From NCBI GenBank assembly GCA_031287685.1, contig JAITSQ010000018.1:1-49434 (forward strand): a stretch of DNA of 49,434 nt, given 5' to 3'. This DNA is from Clostridiales bacterium. Lineage in GTDB: Bacteria > Bacillota > Clostridia > Lachnospirales > WQUN01. The notes beneath the pieces are model-generated. The model made no database searches. It was not told where the DNA came from and saw only the letters and a list, made by a program, of their open reading frames with translations. Numbering within the stretch: position 1 is the stretch's first letter; every line of letters starts with the position of its first letter. The position numbers and the translations under genes were made by a program. Positions 17,605 through 25,852 of this stretch are shown one piece after another.

Positions 17605-18522
17605 CTAAAACTTTCCCAGAAACCTGACCTCCGGCTCAAGCTCCACGCCGAACCTGTCCGCGACGCGTTTTTTGACCTCCGCCATAAGCGCGTAAATGTC
17701 CGCCGCGGAAGCGTTACTGTCGTTTACGATAAAACCCGCGTGCTTTTCCGAGACGGCCGCGCCGCCGAAGCGAAGCCCCTTAAGCCCCGCCTTGTCGATG
17801 AGCATAGCGGCGGGGGTATCCCCCGCGCGCTTGAACGCGCTGCCCGCGCTCGGCTTGTCCATGGGCTGAGTTTCCTCCCGTTTCTTGGAAAAGTCCTCCA
17901 TTCTGCGCGAAATGTCGTCCTTATCGGCTTTTTTTAGGGCGAAGCGCGCCGCCAGCACGAGGCCGCCGGATTCGGACAGGATACTGCGCCTATAGCCGAA
18001 GCCAAGGGCGGAGGTCCTCAGGACCTCGATTTTTCCGTCTTTCTGGAGCACGCGCGCCTCAAGCACGACGTCCTTAATCTCCCCGCCGCAGGCGCCCGCG
18101 TTCATAAAAACAGCGCCGCCGACGCTTCCCGGTATCCCGCAGGCGAATTCAAGCCCGGAAAGCCCGTTGTCTCGCGCAAGGCGCGAAAGACGCGGCAGGG
18201 CCTGCCCCGCGCCGGTCACGATTTCGCCCTTGTTTTCGTTGACTGTCATATTGCCGATATTCTGAGCGATTTTTATAAGCAGGCCGCCGAAGCCCGCGTC
18301 GGAGATGAGCAGGTTGCTGCCGTAGCCGGAGACGTACCACGGGAAGCCGCAGTCCTCCGCTATATCAACCGCGGCCTTTATATCCTCCGCGCCGCGCGGC
18401 AAAAAAACCGCCGCTATGTTCCCGCCGGTTTTGAAAGAAGTGTGCTTCGACGCGGGTTCGTTGAAGGACAAGGTCTCCGCCGGGAAATTGCGCCTTAAAA
18501 TCTCCGCCTCAGTTCTTTTCAT
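17605..18522 (-). CDS. murB: UDP-N-acetylenolpyruvoylglucosamine reductase MurB
   Basis: FAD-dependent cytosolic reductase making UDP-MurNAc, the step after MurA (murA lies at 22428 in this window). The 305 aa show the FAD loop SGYGSNLLISDAGF (about 63-76), GIPGSVGGAVFMNAGA, GFGYRRS, the catalytic serine in PSAGSAFKR (about 230) and the terminal glutamate region ELEPEVRF. It overlaps hprK by 14 bp, with AAAGGAGG at its start. Confidence 0.97.
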   Translation of the reverse strand: MKRTEAEILRRNFPAETLSFNEPASKHTSFKTGGNIAAVFLPRGAEDIKAAVDIAEDCGFPWYVSGYGSNLLISDAGFGGLLIKIAQNIGNMTVNENKGEIVTGAGQALPRLSRLARDNGLSGLEFACGIPGSVGGAVFMNAGACGGEIKDVVLEARVLQKDGKIEVLRTSALGFGYRRSILSESGGLVLAARFALKKADKDDISRRMEDFSKKREETQPMDKPSAGSAFKRAGDTPAAMLIDKAGLKGLRFGGAAVSEKHAGFIVNDSNASAADIYALMAEVKKRVADRFGVELEPEVRFLGKF

Positions 18523-19597
18523 TCCGCGCCTCCTTTTTTGCGGTCGTTTTCGCCTTTTCGGCCGCCTTGGTCTTTTTCGTCATTTTGGATTTTGTCCGCC
18601 GGACGATTTTCTCAAGGTTCCCGCTTTTGACGGGTTTGGGCGGTTCAGTTTTCCGCGCGCTCTGGACGTCGTCGAAACTTATGGCGTTATTGGCCATAAC
18701 CCGCTCGGTCAGCACCCTGGCGGCGTTATAGCCCATTTTTTTCTGCCGGTGGTTAATGGCCGCAGATTCGCATATTATGGCCAGGTTGCGCCCGGAGCGC
18801 ACAGGTATGGAGTGGCAGACGACGCTGTTGCCCAGGATATCCATGTATTCGTCGTTGAGGCCGAGCCGGTCGTACTGCTTCTTGTCGTCCCAATTCTCAA
18901 GTTTTATAACAAGGTCGATGGACTGGGTGGCTTTTACCGCCTGCACGCCGAACATCTGGCGCACGTCGATTATGCCGATTCCCCGAAGCTCAATCATATT
19001 GCGGATAACGTCCGGGCAGCTGCCCACGAGCGTCTGGTTGGACACTTTCTTAATCTCCACATTGTCGTCGGCCACGAGCCGGTGCCCGCGCTTTATAAGC
19101 TCCAGCGCGCTCTCGCTCTTGCCTATGGCGCTCTCTCCTGTAATGAGCACGCCCTCGCCGTAAATATCCACAAGAACCCCGTGGATATTTGTGCGCGGAG
19201 CCAGCGTGACGGCCAGAAAGCGGATTATTTCCCCCATAAAGTGCGAGGTGGCGTCCTTGCTGGACAGCACGGGCACGTCGTTTTTAAGCGCGATTTCAAG
19301 CATATCCGGGAAAGGCTCAAGCTCCCGGCATAACACCACGCACGGCAGAGGATAGGAAAACAGCTTCTCGAAAAGCCCGGCCCGAGTCTTGTCCGTCATT
19401 TTCGTAAGGTAGGAGTGCTCCACAAGGCCGATTACCTGAACCCTGTCGGAGTCGAAATAATCAAAATAACCGGCGAGCTGGAGCGCGGGGCGGTTTACGT
19501 CCGTATGCGTCACCTCCCGCCGCTCGATGTCAATGCCCGGAGTGAGCAGCGTCAGGCCGTACTCCTCCGCTATCTGCCTTACTGTCACGGAATACAT
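18509..19597 (-). CDS. hprK: HPr kinase/phosphorylase HprK with a basic C-terminal tail
   Basis: Phosphorylates and dephosphorylates Ser46 of HPr, the key of carbon catabolite control in Bacillota. The 362 aa show the P-loop GESAIGKS (154-161), LVADD, the signature MIELRGIGIIDVRQMFG (201-217) and the C-terminal VMANNAISF-type helix. Normal HprK ends near residue 310; here about 45 more residues follow, almost all Lys, Ala, Thr, Arg and Glu (e.g. KKTKAAEKAKTTAKKEARNE). It lies between a small unknown gene (1-bp gap) and murB (overlap). Confidence 0.95.
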   Translation of the reverse strand: MYSVTVRQIAEEYGLTLLTPGIDIERREVTHTDVNRPALQLAGYFDYFDSDRVQVIGLVEHSYLTKMTDKTRAGLFEKLFSYPLPCVVLCRELEPFPDMLEIALKNDVPVLSSKDATSHFMGEIIRFLAVTLAPRTNIHGVLVDIYGEGVLITGESAIGKSESALELIKRGHRLVADDNVEIKKVSNQTLVGSCPDVIRNMIELRGIGIIDVRQMFGVQAVKATQSIDLVIKLENWDDKKQYDRLGLNDEYMDILGNSVVCHSIPVRSGRNLAIICESAAINHRQKKMGYNAARVLTERVMANNAISFDDVQSARKTEPPKPVKSGNLEKIVRRTKSKMTKKTKAAEKAKTTAKKEARNEKN

Positions 19598-19598
19598 A

Positions 19599-19898
19599 TT
19601 AAAGCTCCTTATAGCGGCACGGGTCCGCGTCGAACTTCACGCGGCAGCGCTTGCCCGCCGCCTCAAGAGTCACCTTGCCGTCTTTTATTATGTCCTCTTT
19701 GAGCTTGTTGAACTGAGCCTCCTGAAGCGAATGGACAATCCCCGCCGCGTCAATCTCCGCTATGGGCTTATCGCTCTGGATAAGGAGATTAAGCACCCCA
19801 CCCTCGGAAACGGAGAGAATAATCCGCGTCTGCTCAAAATTCGCCGTCCCCTCCGGGATATACACATAGTCCATCTCATAAAGCCGCTTATCAGCCAT
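19599..19898 (-). CDS. small protein of unknown function
   Basis: 99 aa, no signal or membrane segment; mixed beta/alpha with a lysine-rich C-terminal half. Family not recognised. It is first in the operon with hprK and murB, and its last bases form the hprK ribosome binding site. Its start is about 32 nt after a clear sigma-A promoter. Real by context and composition; function unknown. Confidence 0.65.
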   Translation of the reverse strand: MADKRLYEMDYVYIPEGTANFEQTRIILSVSEGGVLNLLIQSDKPIAEIDAAGIVHSLQEAQFNKLKEDIIKDGKVTLEAAGKRCRVKFDADPCRYKEL

Positions 19899-19929
19899 AA
19901 AACACCGTCCCTAAGATTTATTTATTACT

Positions 19930-19958
19930 ATGATACACTAATTGGCGAGATATTTCAA
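19930..19958 (-). promoter_or_regulatory. sigma-A promoter of the hprK-murB operon
   Basis: Minus strand TTGAAA, 17 nt, TATCAT. Good spacing, one mismatch in each box. Confidence 0.7.
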
Positions 19959-20028
19959 ATAAAATATATACGCCGCCTTTTCAAACAGCGGGGGCTTGCG
20001 CTTTTTTATTTTCCGCGCAAATTTTAAC

Positions 20029-20057
20029 TATACAAGCCGCGCCGGAGATGTTATAAT
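20029..20057 (+). promoter_or_regulatory. promoter of the gene at 20095
   Basis: TATACA, 17 nt, TATAAT, 38 nt before the ATG. The -10 is perfect, the -35 matches four of six. The same TATACA-17-TATAAT pair recurs at 33715. Confidence 0.6.
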
Positions 20058-20094
20058 AAAAAAGCACACAAAATCCATAAGGAGGCGTAAGCCA

Positions 20095-20505
20095 ATGTCC
20101 ATAATTGCCGAGATAATCCGCACAGAGGAAAACGGCAGCATAAGCTTCGGCAACTACGAAGCGCGGGAAAAGCAGAAAGTAAGCGATTTTGACGTAAGCG
20201 GAGATATTTATAAAATAAAAACCCATAACGAGGTAACAAGGCTCGAGAAGAACGCCAAGCTGCTTCTTGAGACGGTCCCCGGAGCGACGGTTCAGGAGTT
20301 CACGCTTGACGAAAAGCGGGCGCGTTTTTTTCTTACCGGTTTTGACAGCACGCAGGTGACTATGGAGCTTCTGCCGGAGTCGGATTATCGCATATTAGTG
20401 GACGGGGTTGACATAGGGCACACCAAGTCCGGGAAATCCGGCAAACTCAGCTTCAGCGTCGAGCTTAACGAAAACCCGCAAAAAATCAAGATAGAAAAGG
20501 TTTGA
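20095..20505 (+). CDS. conserved small protein of unknown function
   Basis: 136 aa. Begins [20 protein letters not shown], a start I associate with a clostridial conserved family that has no established role. It is beta-rich throughout, with [15 protein letters not shown] in the middle and a [20 protein letters not shown] segment near the end, suggesting two small beta-sandwich modules. No membrane segment or signal. The ATG has a strong AAGGAGG. It overlaps the region before proS, with proS possibly read through from here. Confidence 0.7.
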   Translation: MSIIAEIIRTEENGSISFGNYEAREKQKVSDFDVSGDIYKIKTHNEVTRLEKNAKLLLETVPGATVQEFTLDEKRARFFLTGFDSTQVTMELLPESDYRILVDGVDIGHTKSGKSGKLSFSVELNENPQKIKIEKV

Positions 20506-20513
20506 TTGATTAT

Positions 20514-21959
20514 ATGGCGCGCGATAAAAATGTGGAAGCTATTACCAATATGGAGGACGACTTTGCCCGGTGGTACACGGACATAGTTAAAAAAGCGGAC
20601 TTGTGCGACTATTCCTCCGTCAGGGGCTGTATGATTATACGGCCCTACGGCTTCGCCATATGGGAACTTATAAGGAACGAGCTTGACCGCCTGTTTAAGA
20701 AAACCGGGCACGAAAACGTCTATATGCCTATGTTCATACCCGAAAGCCTGCTCCAGAGGGAGAAAGACCACGTAGACGGCTTCGCGCCGGAGGTGGCGTG
20801 GGTTACTCACGGGGGGGAGGGCAAGCTCGCGGAGCGGCTTTGCGTGCGCCCCACCTCCGAAACCCTTTTTTGTGAGCATTACGCGAATATAATAAGCTCG
20901 TACAGAGATTTGCCGAAGCTGTACAACCAGTGGTGTTCCGTGGTGCGGTGGGAAAAGACCACGCGCCCGTTCCTCCGCACGACAGAGTTTTTATGGCAGG
21001 AGGGGCACACGGCCCACGCGGACGCGGAGGAAGCCTTGGCGGAGACCGAGCGTATGCTCGGCGTTTACGCCGATTTGTGCGAGCGGTTTCTGGCGATACC
21101 CGTCGTCAAAGGGCGCAAGACCGAGCGGGAGAAATTCGCCGGCGCGGAGCGGACATATTCCGTCGAGAGCATTATGCGCGACGGCAAGGCCCTGCAGACC
21201 GCCACGAGCCACTATTTCGGGGACGGCTTCGCGAAGGCGTTCGACATTACTTATACCGATAAGGACAACAGGACGGCTCACGTCCACCAGACCTCCTGGG
21301 GCGCCACGACGCGCCTCATAGGCGCGCTCATAATGGTGCACGGGGATAACTCCGGCCTGAAGCTGCCGCCGCTGGCCGCGCCGACGCAGGTCGTCATAAT
21401 CCCCGTGGCGCAGCATAAAGAGGGCGTCGAGGACGCGGCGCGCAACCTTTTCGAGATGATAAAAAGCGATCTTCGCATTGATATAGACCTGTCCGACCAC
21501 AGCCCCGGCTGGAAATTCAGCCAGTACGAGATGAAGGGCGTGCCGCTACGCGTTGAAATCGGCCCGCGCGAGGTCGAGGAAAACAGCGTGGTTATGGTTC
21601 GGCGCGACACGGGAGAGAAAATCTCCGCAAGCTCGGTTGACCCGTCCAGGCTTGTGGCGGCAATCCGCGCTATTCTGGACGAAATTCAGTCCGATATGTT
21701 TAACGAAGCGAAAAAGTTTTTGCGCGAACGGATTTACGACGCGGCGGGCATCGAGGAGTTCGGCGGGACGGCTGAGAACAAGCCCGGCTTTATCCGCGCT
21801 ATGTGGTGCGGGAACGAAGCCTGCGAGGCGGAGCTTAAAGAGCGTTTCGCCGTGACCTCGCGCTGCCTGCCGTTTGAAGATAACGCCGCCGTGGCGGAGA
21901 CCTGCGTGTGTTGCGGGAAGCCGGCCGATAAGCTGGTGTATTGGGGCAAGGCGTACTAA
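20514..21959 (+). CDS. proS: prolyl-tRNA synthetase (short, eukaryote/archaea-like ProS)
   Basis: Charges tRNA-Pro. 481 aa without the YbaK-type editing insert, hence the short class. Class II motifs are seen: [11 protein letters not shown] (motif 1 area), the TSE loop in [35 protein letters not shown] (motif 2) and [21 protein letters not shown] (motif 3). The C-terminal zinc-binding-type cysteines (WCGNEAC and CVCCGKP) are typical of this class. An in-frame TTG at 20502 overlaps the previous stop; the ATG at 20514 is taken as start, though neither has a strong site. Confidence 0.95.
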   Translation: MARDKNVEAITNMEDDFARWYTDIVKKADLCDYSSVRGCMIIRPYGFAIWELIRNELDRLFKKTGHENVYMPMFIPESLLQREKDHVDGFAPEVAWVTHGGEGKLAERLCVRPTSETLFCEHYANIISSYRDLPKLYNQWCSVVRWEKTTRPFLRTTEFLWQEGHTAHADAEEALAETERMLGVYADLCERFLAIPVVKGRKTEREKFAGAERTYSVESIMRDGKALQTATSHYFGDGFAKAFDITYTDKDNRTAHVHQTSWGATTRLIGALIMVHGDNSGLKLPPLAAPTQVVIIPVAQHKEGVEDAARNLFEMIKSDLRIDIDLSDHSPGWKFSQYEMKGVPLRVEIGPREVEENSVVMVRRDTGEKISASSVDPSRLVAAIRAILDEIQSDMFNEAKKFLRERIYDAAGIEEFGGTAENKPGFIRAMWCGNEACEAELKERFAVTSRCLPFEDNAAVAETCVCCGKPADKLVYWGKAY

Positions 21960-22025
21960 AAGTCTCAAAACGCGCCGGCGCGGAATATACTGGCGGTATA
22001 TTAATTTTGGAAAGAAGAGATTTAA

Positions 22026-22316
22026 ATGCCGCAAACCGGATCAGAAATGAAGTTCTGCCAAAGCTGTTCCCTGCCTATGCGGGACGGCGGCTTATATGGC
22101 GACGACGCCGACGGTTCCCCGTCGGAGGATTATTGCAAATACTGCTATGAAAAAGGCCAGTTTCTCCAAAATGTCAGTATGGAGGAGATGATTGACTTCG
22201 TGGCGCCGCATATGGCCGAGGCCGCCGGCCCGGGCGTTCCGGGGATGACCGTCGAACAGGCGCGCGGTCGTATGAGGGAGTTTTTTCCGCACTTGAAACG
22301 CTGGGGAAAGCAATAA
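22026..22316 (+). CDS. zinc-ribbon domain protein
   Basis: 96 aa. FCQSCSLPM and DYCKYCYEKGQF give two CxxC pairs (residues about 11-14 and 37-40), matching the 'putative zinc ribbon' family often found as a short stand-alone protein with a C-terminal helix containing MTVEQARGRMREFFPHLKRW. Function unknown, possibly transcription-related. GGAAAGAAGAG lies before the ATG. Confidence 0.8.
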   Translation: MPQTGSEMKFCQSCSLPMRDGGLYGDDADGSPSEDYCKYCYEKGQFLQNVSMEEMIDFVAPHMAEAAGPGVPGMTVEQARGRMREFFPHLKRWGKQ

Positions 22317-22338
22317 TTTTATTGTCGAGAAACTCCCC

Positions 22339-22367
22339 TTGACACTTCTGGATTTTTATTATAAACT
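22339..22367 (+). promoter_or_regulatory. likely promoter of murA
   Basis: TTGACA at 22339-22344 is perfect. TAAACT at 22362 (17 nt spacer) or TATAAA at 22360 (15 nt) could be the -10. About 60 nt before murA. Confidence 0.5.
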
Positions 22368-22427
22368 TAATTAACGGGTTAAGATTAACGGCGGGTTAAA
22401 AAGTTTTCAGGAAGTACGGTGCGTTGA

Positions 22428-23696
22428 ATGGAGCGGCTTGTCATTACGGGCGGACGCAGACTTAACGGCGAAATCAGCGTGAACGGCGCGAAAAACGCCG
22501 CTGTGGCGATAATTCCCGCTGTTATTCTGGCTTCCGGCGTTTGCGTTATAGAGAACCTGCCTTATATAGAGGACGTGGTTTCTCTTGTGGATACCCTAAC
22601 GCGGCTCGGCTGCAAATGCGGCTTCCGGGACCGCCATACGCTTGTGGCGGACTCAAGCGGCGTTTCGGAAACACAGGCCGCCTTTGATTCTGTGCGGAAG
22701 CTGCGCGCCTCATATTATCTTGTCGGGGCGCTTCTTGGGCGCTTCGGCGAGGCTTCGGTGACTCTGCCCGGCGGCTGCAACTTCGGCACGCGGCCGATTG
22801 ACCAGCATATAAAGGGTTTCGAGGCGCTCGGGGCCGAGGTGCGGATAGAGCACGGTCAGATTATCGCGAAGGCGGCGAAACTGCGCGGCGCGCCGATATA
22901 TCTTGACGTGGCGAGCGTCGGCGCGACCATAAACATAATGCTTGCCGCCGTTTTCGCCGAAGGGACGACAGTTATAGACAACGCCGCCAAGGAGCCGCAC
23001 GTCGTGGACTGCGCGAACTTCCTCAACATTATGGGGGCGCGGGTCAAGGGCGCGGGCACGGACGTTATAAAAATCCAGGGCGTGCCGGGCCTTCACGACT
23101 GTGAGTACACCATCATACCAGACCAGATAGAGTGCGGGACGTTTATGATTGCGGCGGCGGCGACGGGCGGCCGGGTCACGCTGAAAAATATAATCCCCAA
23201 GCATATGGACTCCATTTCGGCGAAACTCTCTGAAATGGGTTGTTCCGTGCGCGAGGGGGCGGATTTCCTGACTGTGGAGGGGGCGGAGCGGCTGAAGCCC
23301 GTCACCGTCAAAACTATGGTATACCCGGGTTTTCCCACAGATTTGCAGCCGCAGATGACCGTGCTTTTATGCGTGGCCGGGGGGACTTCCATAGTCAAAG
23401 AAACGGTTTTTGACAACCGCTTCCAGTATATTACGGAGCTTCGCCGCCTTGGGTGCGACGTCACCATAGACGGGCGCGTGGCGGTGGTCGAGGGGCCGGC
23501 CAAGTTGACGGGCGCGGACGTCACCGCGACGGACCTCCGCGCGGGCGCGGCGCTCATAATCGGCGGGCTGTGCGCAGACGGCGCCACCTCAATAGGCAAC
23601 GTTAAATACATTGACCGAGGGTATGAAACAATAGAGCACAATCTATCCTCTCTTGGCGCGGACATAAAACGCGTCAGGGCCGAGGAGCCAACTTAA
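22428..23696 (+). CDS. murA: UDP-N-acetylglucosamine 1-carboxyvinyltransferase MurA
   Basis: First committed step of peptidoglycan synthesis: enolpyruvyl transfer to UDP-GlcNAc. 422 aa, normal. NGAKNA (about 19-24) and the catalytic cysteine in PGGCNFGTRPID (Cys about 117, the fosfomycin target position) are present. SVGATINIMLAAVFAEGTT and the C-terminal IDRGYETIEHNLSSLGADI are typical. A strong terminator follows. Because the catalytic residue is Cys, not Asp, fosfomycin sensitivity at the target is expected (known for the family). Confidence 0.97.
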   Translation: MERLVITGGRRLNGEISVNGAKNAAVAIIPAVILASGVCVIENLPYIEDVVSLVDTLTRLGCKCGFRDRHTLVADSSGVSETQAAFDSVRKLRASYYLVGALLGRFGEASVTLPGGCNFGTRPIDQHIKGFEALGAEVRIEHGQIIAKAAKLRGAPIYLDVASVGATINIMLAAVFAEGTTVIDNAAKEPHVVDCANFLNIMGARVKGAGTDVIKIQGVPGLHDCEYTIIPDQIECGTFMIAAAATGGRVTLKNIIPKHMDSISAKLSEMGCSVREGADFLTVEGAERLKPVTVKTMVYPGFPTDLQPQMTVLLCVAGGTSIVKETVFDNRFQYITELRRLGCDVTIDGRVAVVEGPAKLTGADVTATDLRAGAALIIGGLCADGATSIGNVKYIDRGYETIEHNLSSLGADIKRVRAEEPT

Positions 23697-23712
23697 AAGA
23701 TGGTTTGCGCAA

Positions 23713-23752
23713 AACCGTGAAACAAACCAGTTTCACGGTTCTGCGTTTTTTT
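23713..23752 (+). terminator. rho-independent terminator of murA
   Basis: AACCGTGAAAC pairs perfectly with GTTTCACGGTT across a 6-nt loop; the T run begins 4 nt after the stem. Confidence 0.75.
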
Positions 23753-23769
23753 AGGGGGAATAGAGCCTT

Positions 23770-24444
23770 ATGGACGCGGACAAAATCAGGCGGCGGTTTA
23801 ACGAATCCGCCGGAAAATACGACGCGGGGCGCGGGCGGTTTATTCCGTGCTTTGACGATTTTTACGACGCGCCGCTGAAGCTGCTTTACCAATATAAGCG
23901 TAATTTTAGGCGGATTGCCGACCTCGGCGCGGGCACGGGGCTGCTTTCGGCGCGGCTGTATAAATTATATCCCGACGCGGAGTACGTCTTAACGGACGTC
24001 GCCGAAGCGATGCTTGCCGTCGCGCGGGAACGGTTCGCAGGCCTGCCGAATTTTGCTTTCGTTACGGCGGACTACACGCGGGAATTGCCGGAAGCCGATT
24101 TAATCTGCTCCGCGCTCTCGATTCACCATTTGGACGAAGGCGAAAAGGCGCGGCTTTACCGGAGTATATACGAAAAGCTGCCGGAGGGCGGGGTTTTCTT
24201 GAATTTAGACGAATTCCGCGCGCGCGACCCCGCAATAGACGAGCTGTACAGCCGCGACTGGCTTGAATATGTTGAGAAAAGCGGCCTTTCGGAGGAGGAC
24301 CGGCGGCTTTGGCTGGAGCGCAAAAAATTCGACAAAGAGAATAGTATGGAAGAGACTGTCGGGTTGCTCCGCGCGGCGGGGTTCAGGTCGGCCGAGGGCG
24401 TGTATCAAAACGCCAAATTCGGCGCGGCGCTGGCGGTAAAATAG
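23770..24444 (+). CDS. class I SAM-dependent methyltransferase
   Basis: 224 aa. Motif I IADLGAGTGLLSARL (about 54-68), acidic loop YVLTDVAEAML, and motif IV LICSALSIHHL are clear. The remaining C-terminal half is helical and charged. A small-molecule or menaquinone-like methyltransferase fold is likely; the substrate is unknown. It follows the murA terminator with GGGGGAATAG as ribosome site; no separate promoter was evident. Confidence 0.85.
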   Translation: MDADKIRRRFNESAGKYDAGRGRFIPCFDDFYDAPLKLLYQYKRNFRRIADLGAGTGLLSARLYKLYPDAEYVLTDVAEAMLAVARERFAGLPNFAFVTADYTRELPEADLICSALSIHHLDEGEKARLYRSIYEKLPEGGVFLNLDEFRARDPAIDELYSRDWLEYVEKSGLSEEDRRLWLERKKFDKENSMEETVGLLRAAGFRSAEGVYQNAKFGAALAVK

Positions 24445-24505
24445 TGGCTTAATAAGGTTTCAACAACATATATATTAGCGTATTTATAGAAAGGACTTGT
24501 TACTT

Positions 24506-25648
24506 ATGGACACACGAACGATGGCAGGACTGACCGTTTCGGCGCTGGGCTTCGGCTGTATGCGCTTCCCGCTGACGGACGAGAACGAGCCGAAAACAAT
24601 CGACTTCGGCAAAACGGAGGCTATGATTGACGAGGCGTACCGCGCCGGGGTCAATTATTTTGACACGGCCTATGTTTATCACGGTGAGCGCTCCGAGGAA
24701 GTTACCGGAAAAATTCTGGCTAAATATCCCAGGGAATCTTTCTATGTAGCGGATAAATTCCCGCAATGGATGCTTAAGACAGAGGACGACGTGGCGCGGA
24801 TTTTTGAGGAGCAGCTTGAGCGGCTCGGAATGGAGTATATTGATTTTTATCTGCTCCACGCGCTGGAGGCGGGCGCGCTTGACCGCGTGCGCCAAAACCG
24901 GCTCTACGAGCTTATGCTTCGGGAGAAGGAGCGCGGGAGGATTAAGCGGCTCGGCTTTTCGTTCCACGACAAGCCGGACGTGCTCCAGACGATAGTTGAC
25001 GAGCACGATTACGATTTTGCGCAGATTCAGCTTAATTATTACGACTGGACGCACCAGGACGCGAAGCGTCAGCTTGAGATTCTGGAGTCGAAAAATATCC
25101 CCGTGGTGGTTATGGAGCCTGTCCGGGGCGGCTTCCTGGCGGCCCCGACGGAAGAGGGGACGAAGTACATCGCGGAGCGCCTCCCGGATACGCCGCCGGC
25201 GCGTTTGGCCCTGCGCTGGGCGTCTCAGTTTGAAAGCGTAAAGGTTGTGCTGAGCGGTATGACCGCTATGGAACAAGTCAATGAGAATATAGCGGCTTTC
25301 AGCGGCATGCCGCCGTTCACCCAAAAAGAGAGGGAGGTCTGCGAAAGCGTGGTGGAGATTGTCAAGCGCACGAACGTCGTGCCCTGCACGTCCTGCAAAT
25401 ATTGCCTGGACGACTGCCCGAAGAAAATCGACATACCTAAGTTTTTAGGGCTGTACAATTTTTATTCGATTTTCCGTGACAATTGGAACACCTCCGTGCA
25501 GTACGCGGCCATACCCAAGGACAAGCACCCGAGTCTTTGCGTGAAGTGCGGAAAGTGCGCGGCCCATTGCCCGCAGCATATCGAAATCCCCAAAGTGCTT
25601 GAGGAAGCGGATGCTCACATCAAAAAAAGCGCCCTGAATATGGGTTAA
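24506..25648 (+). CDS. aldo/keto reductase with C-terminal 4Fe-4S clusters
   Basis: 380 aa. AKR core: LGFGCMRFPL, the catalytic tyrosine in DTAYVYHGERSEE, YIDFYLLHALEAG and GFSFHDKPDVL. The C-terminus carries two cluster motifs, CTSCKYCLDDCPKKI and CVKCGKCAAHCPQHI. This makes a soluble ferredoxin-like oxidoreductase common in anaerobes; the substrate is unknown. ATG 24506 is used; TTG 24497 is too close to the AAAGGA site. A strong terminator follows. Confidence 0.92.
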   Translation: MDTRTMAGLTVSALGFGCMRFPLTDENEPKTIDFGKTEAMIDEAYRAGVNYFDTAYVYHGERSEEVTGKILAKYPRESFYVADKFPQWMLKTEDDVARIFEEQLERLGMEYIDFYLLHALEAGALDRVRQNRLYELMLREKERGRIKRLGFSFHDKPDVLQTIVDEHDYDFAQIQLNYYDWTHQDAKRQLEILESKNIPVVVMEPVRGGFLAAPTEEGTKYIAERLPDTPPARLALRWASQFESVKVVLSGMTAMEQVNENIAAFSGMPPFTQKEREVCESVVEIVKRTNVVPCTSCKYCLDDCPKKIDIPKFLGLYNFYSIFRDNWNTSVQYAAIPKDKHPSLCVKCGKCAAHCPQHIEIPKVLEEADAHIKKSALNMG

Positions 25649-25650
25649 GA

Positions 25651-25687
25651 AGCTCCCCGGAACTCAACGGTTCCGGGGAGCTTTTTT
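25651..25687 (+). terminator. rho-independent terminator of the aldo/keto reductase
   Basis: AGCTCCCCGGAAC and GGTTCCGGGGAGCT form a near-perfect long stem with a short loop, followed by TTTTTT. Confidence 0.9.
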
Positions 25688-25840
25688 ATAGCCGTTCAAC
25701 TTGAAAATAGGCTTTAAGCGTCGCCTGAAACGCGCCTAATGCTCAGCGTTTTTTGGCGGTTGAAGCCCCGCCAAAAAGCCGCTTTCTTGCCGCGCGGTTC
25801 ATTCTCGCTTTCAGCCTTTTTCAAGTAAGAACGGCTGTAG
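25687..25840. repeat. inverted-repeat-bounded element with an R1-like core
   Basis: The left end TATAGCCGTTCAACTTGAAAA is matched in inverted form by TTTTTCAAGTAAGAACGGCTGTA at the right, with a 2-nt insertion and a few mismatches. The core contains GCGTTTTTTGGCGG, a short loop, and CCGCCAAAAAGCCGCTTTCTTG. That is the R1 layout (arm, stem, loop, stem, arm) with a different stem. No coding potential. It lies between two convergent genes. Confidence 0.55.
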
Positions 25841-25852
25841 CGGGGATGTTTC

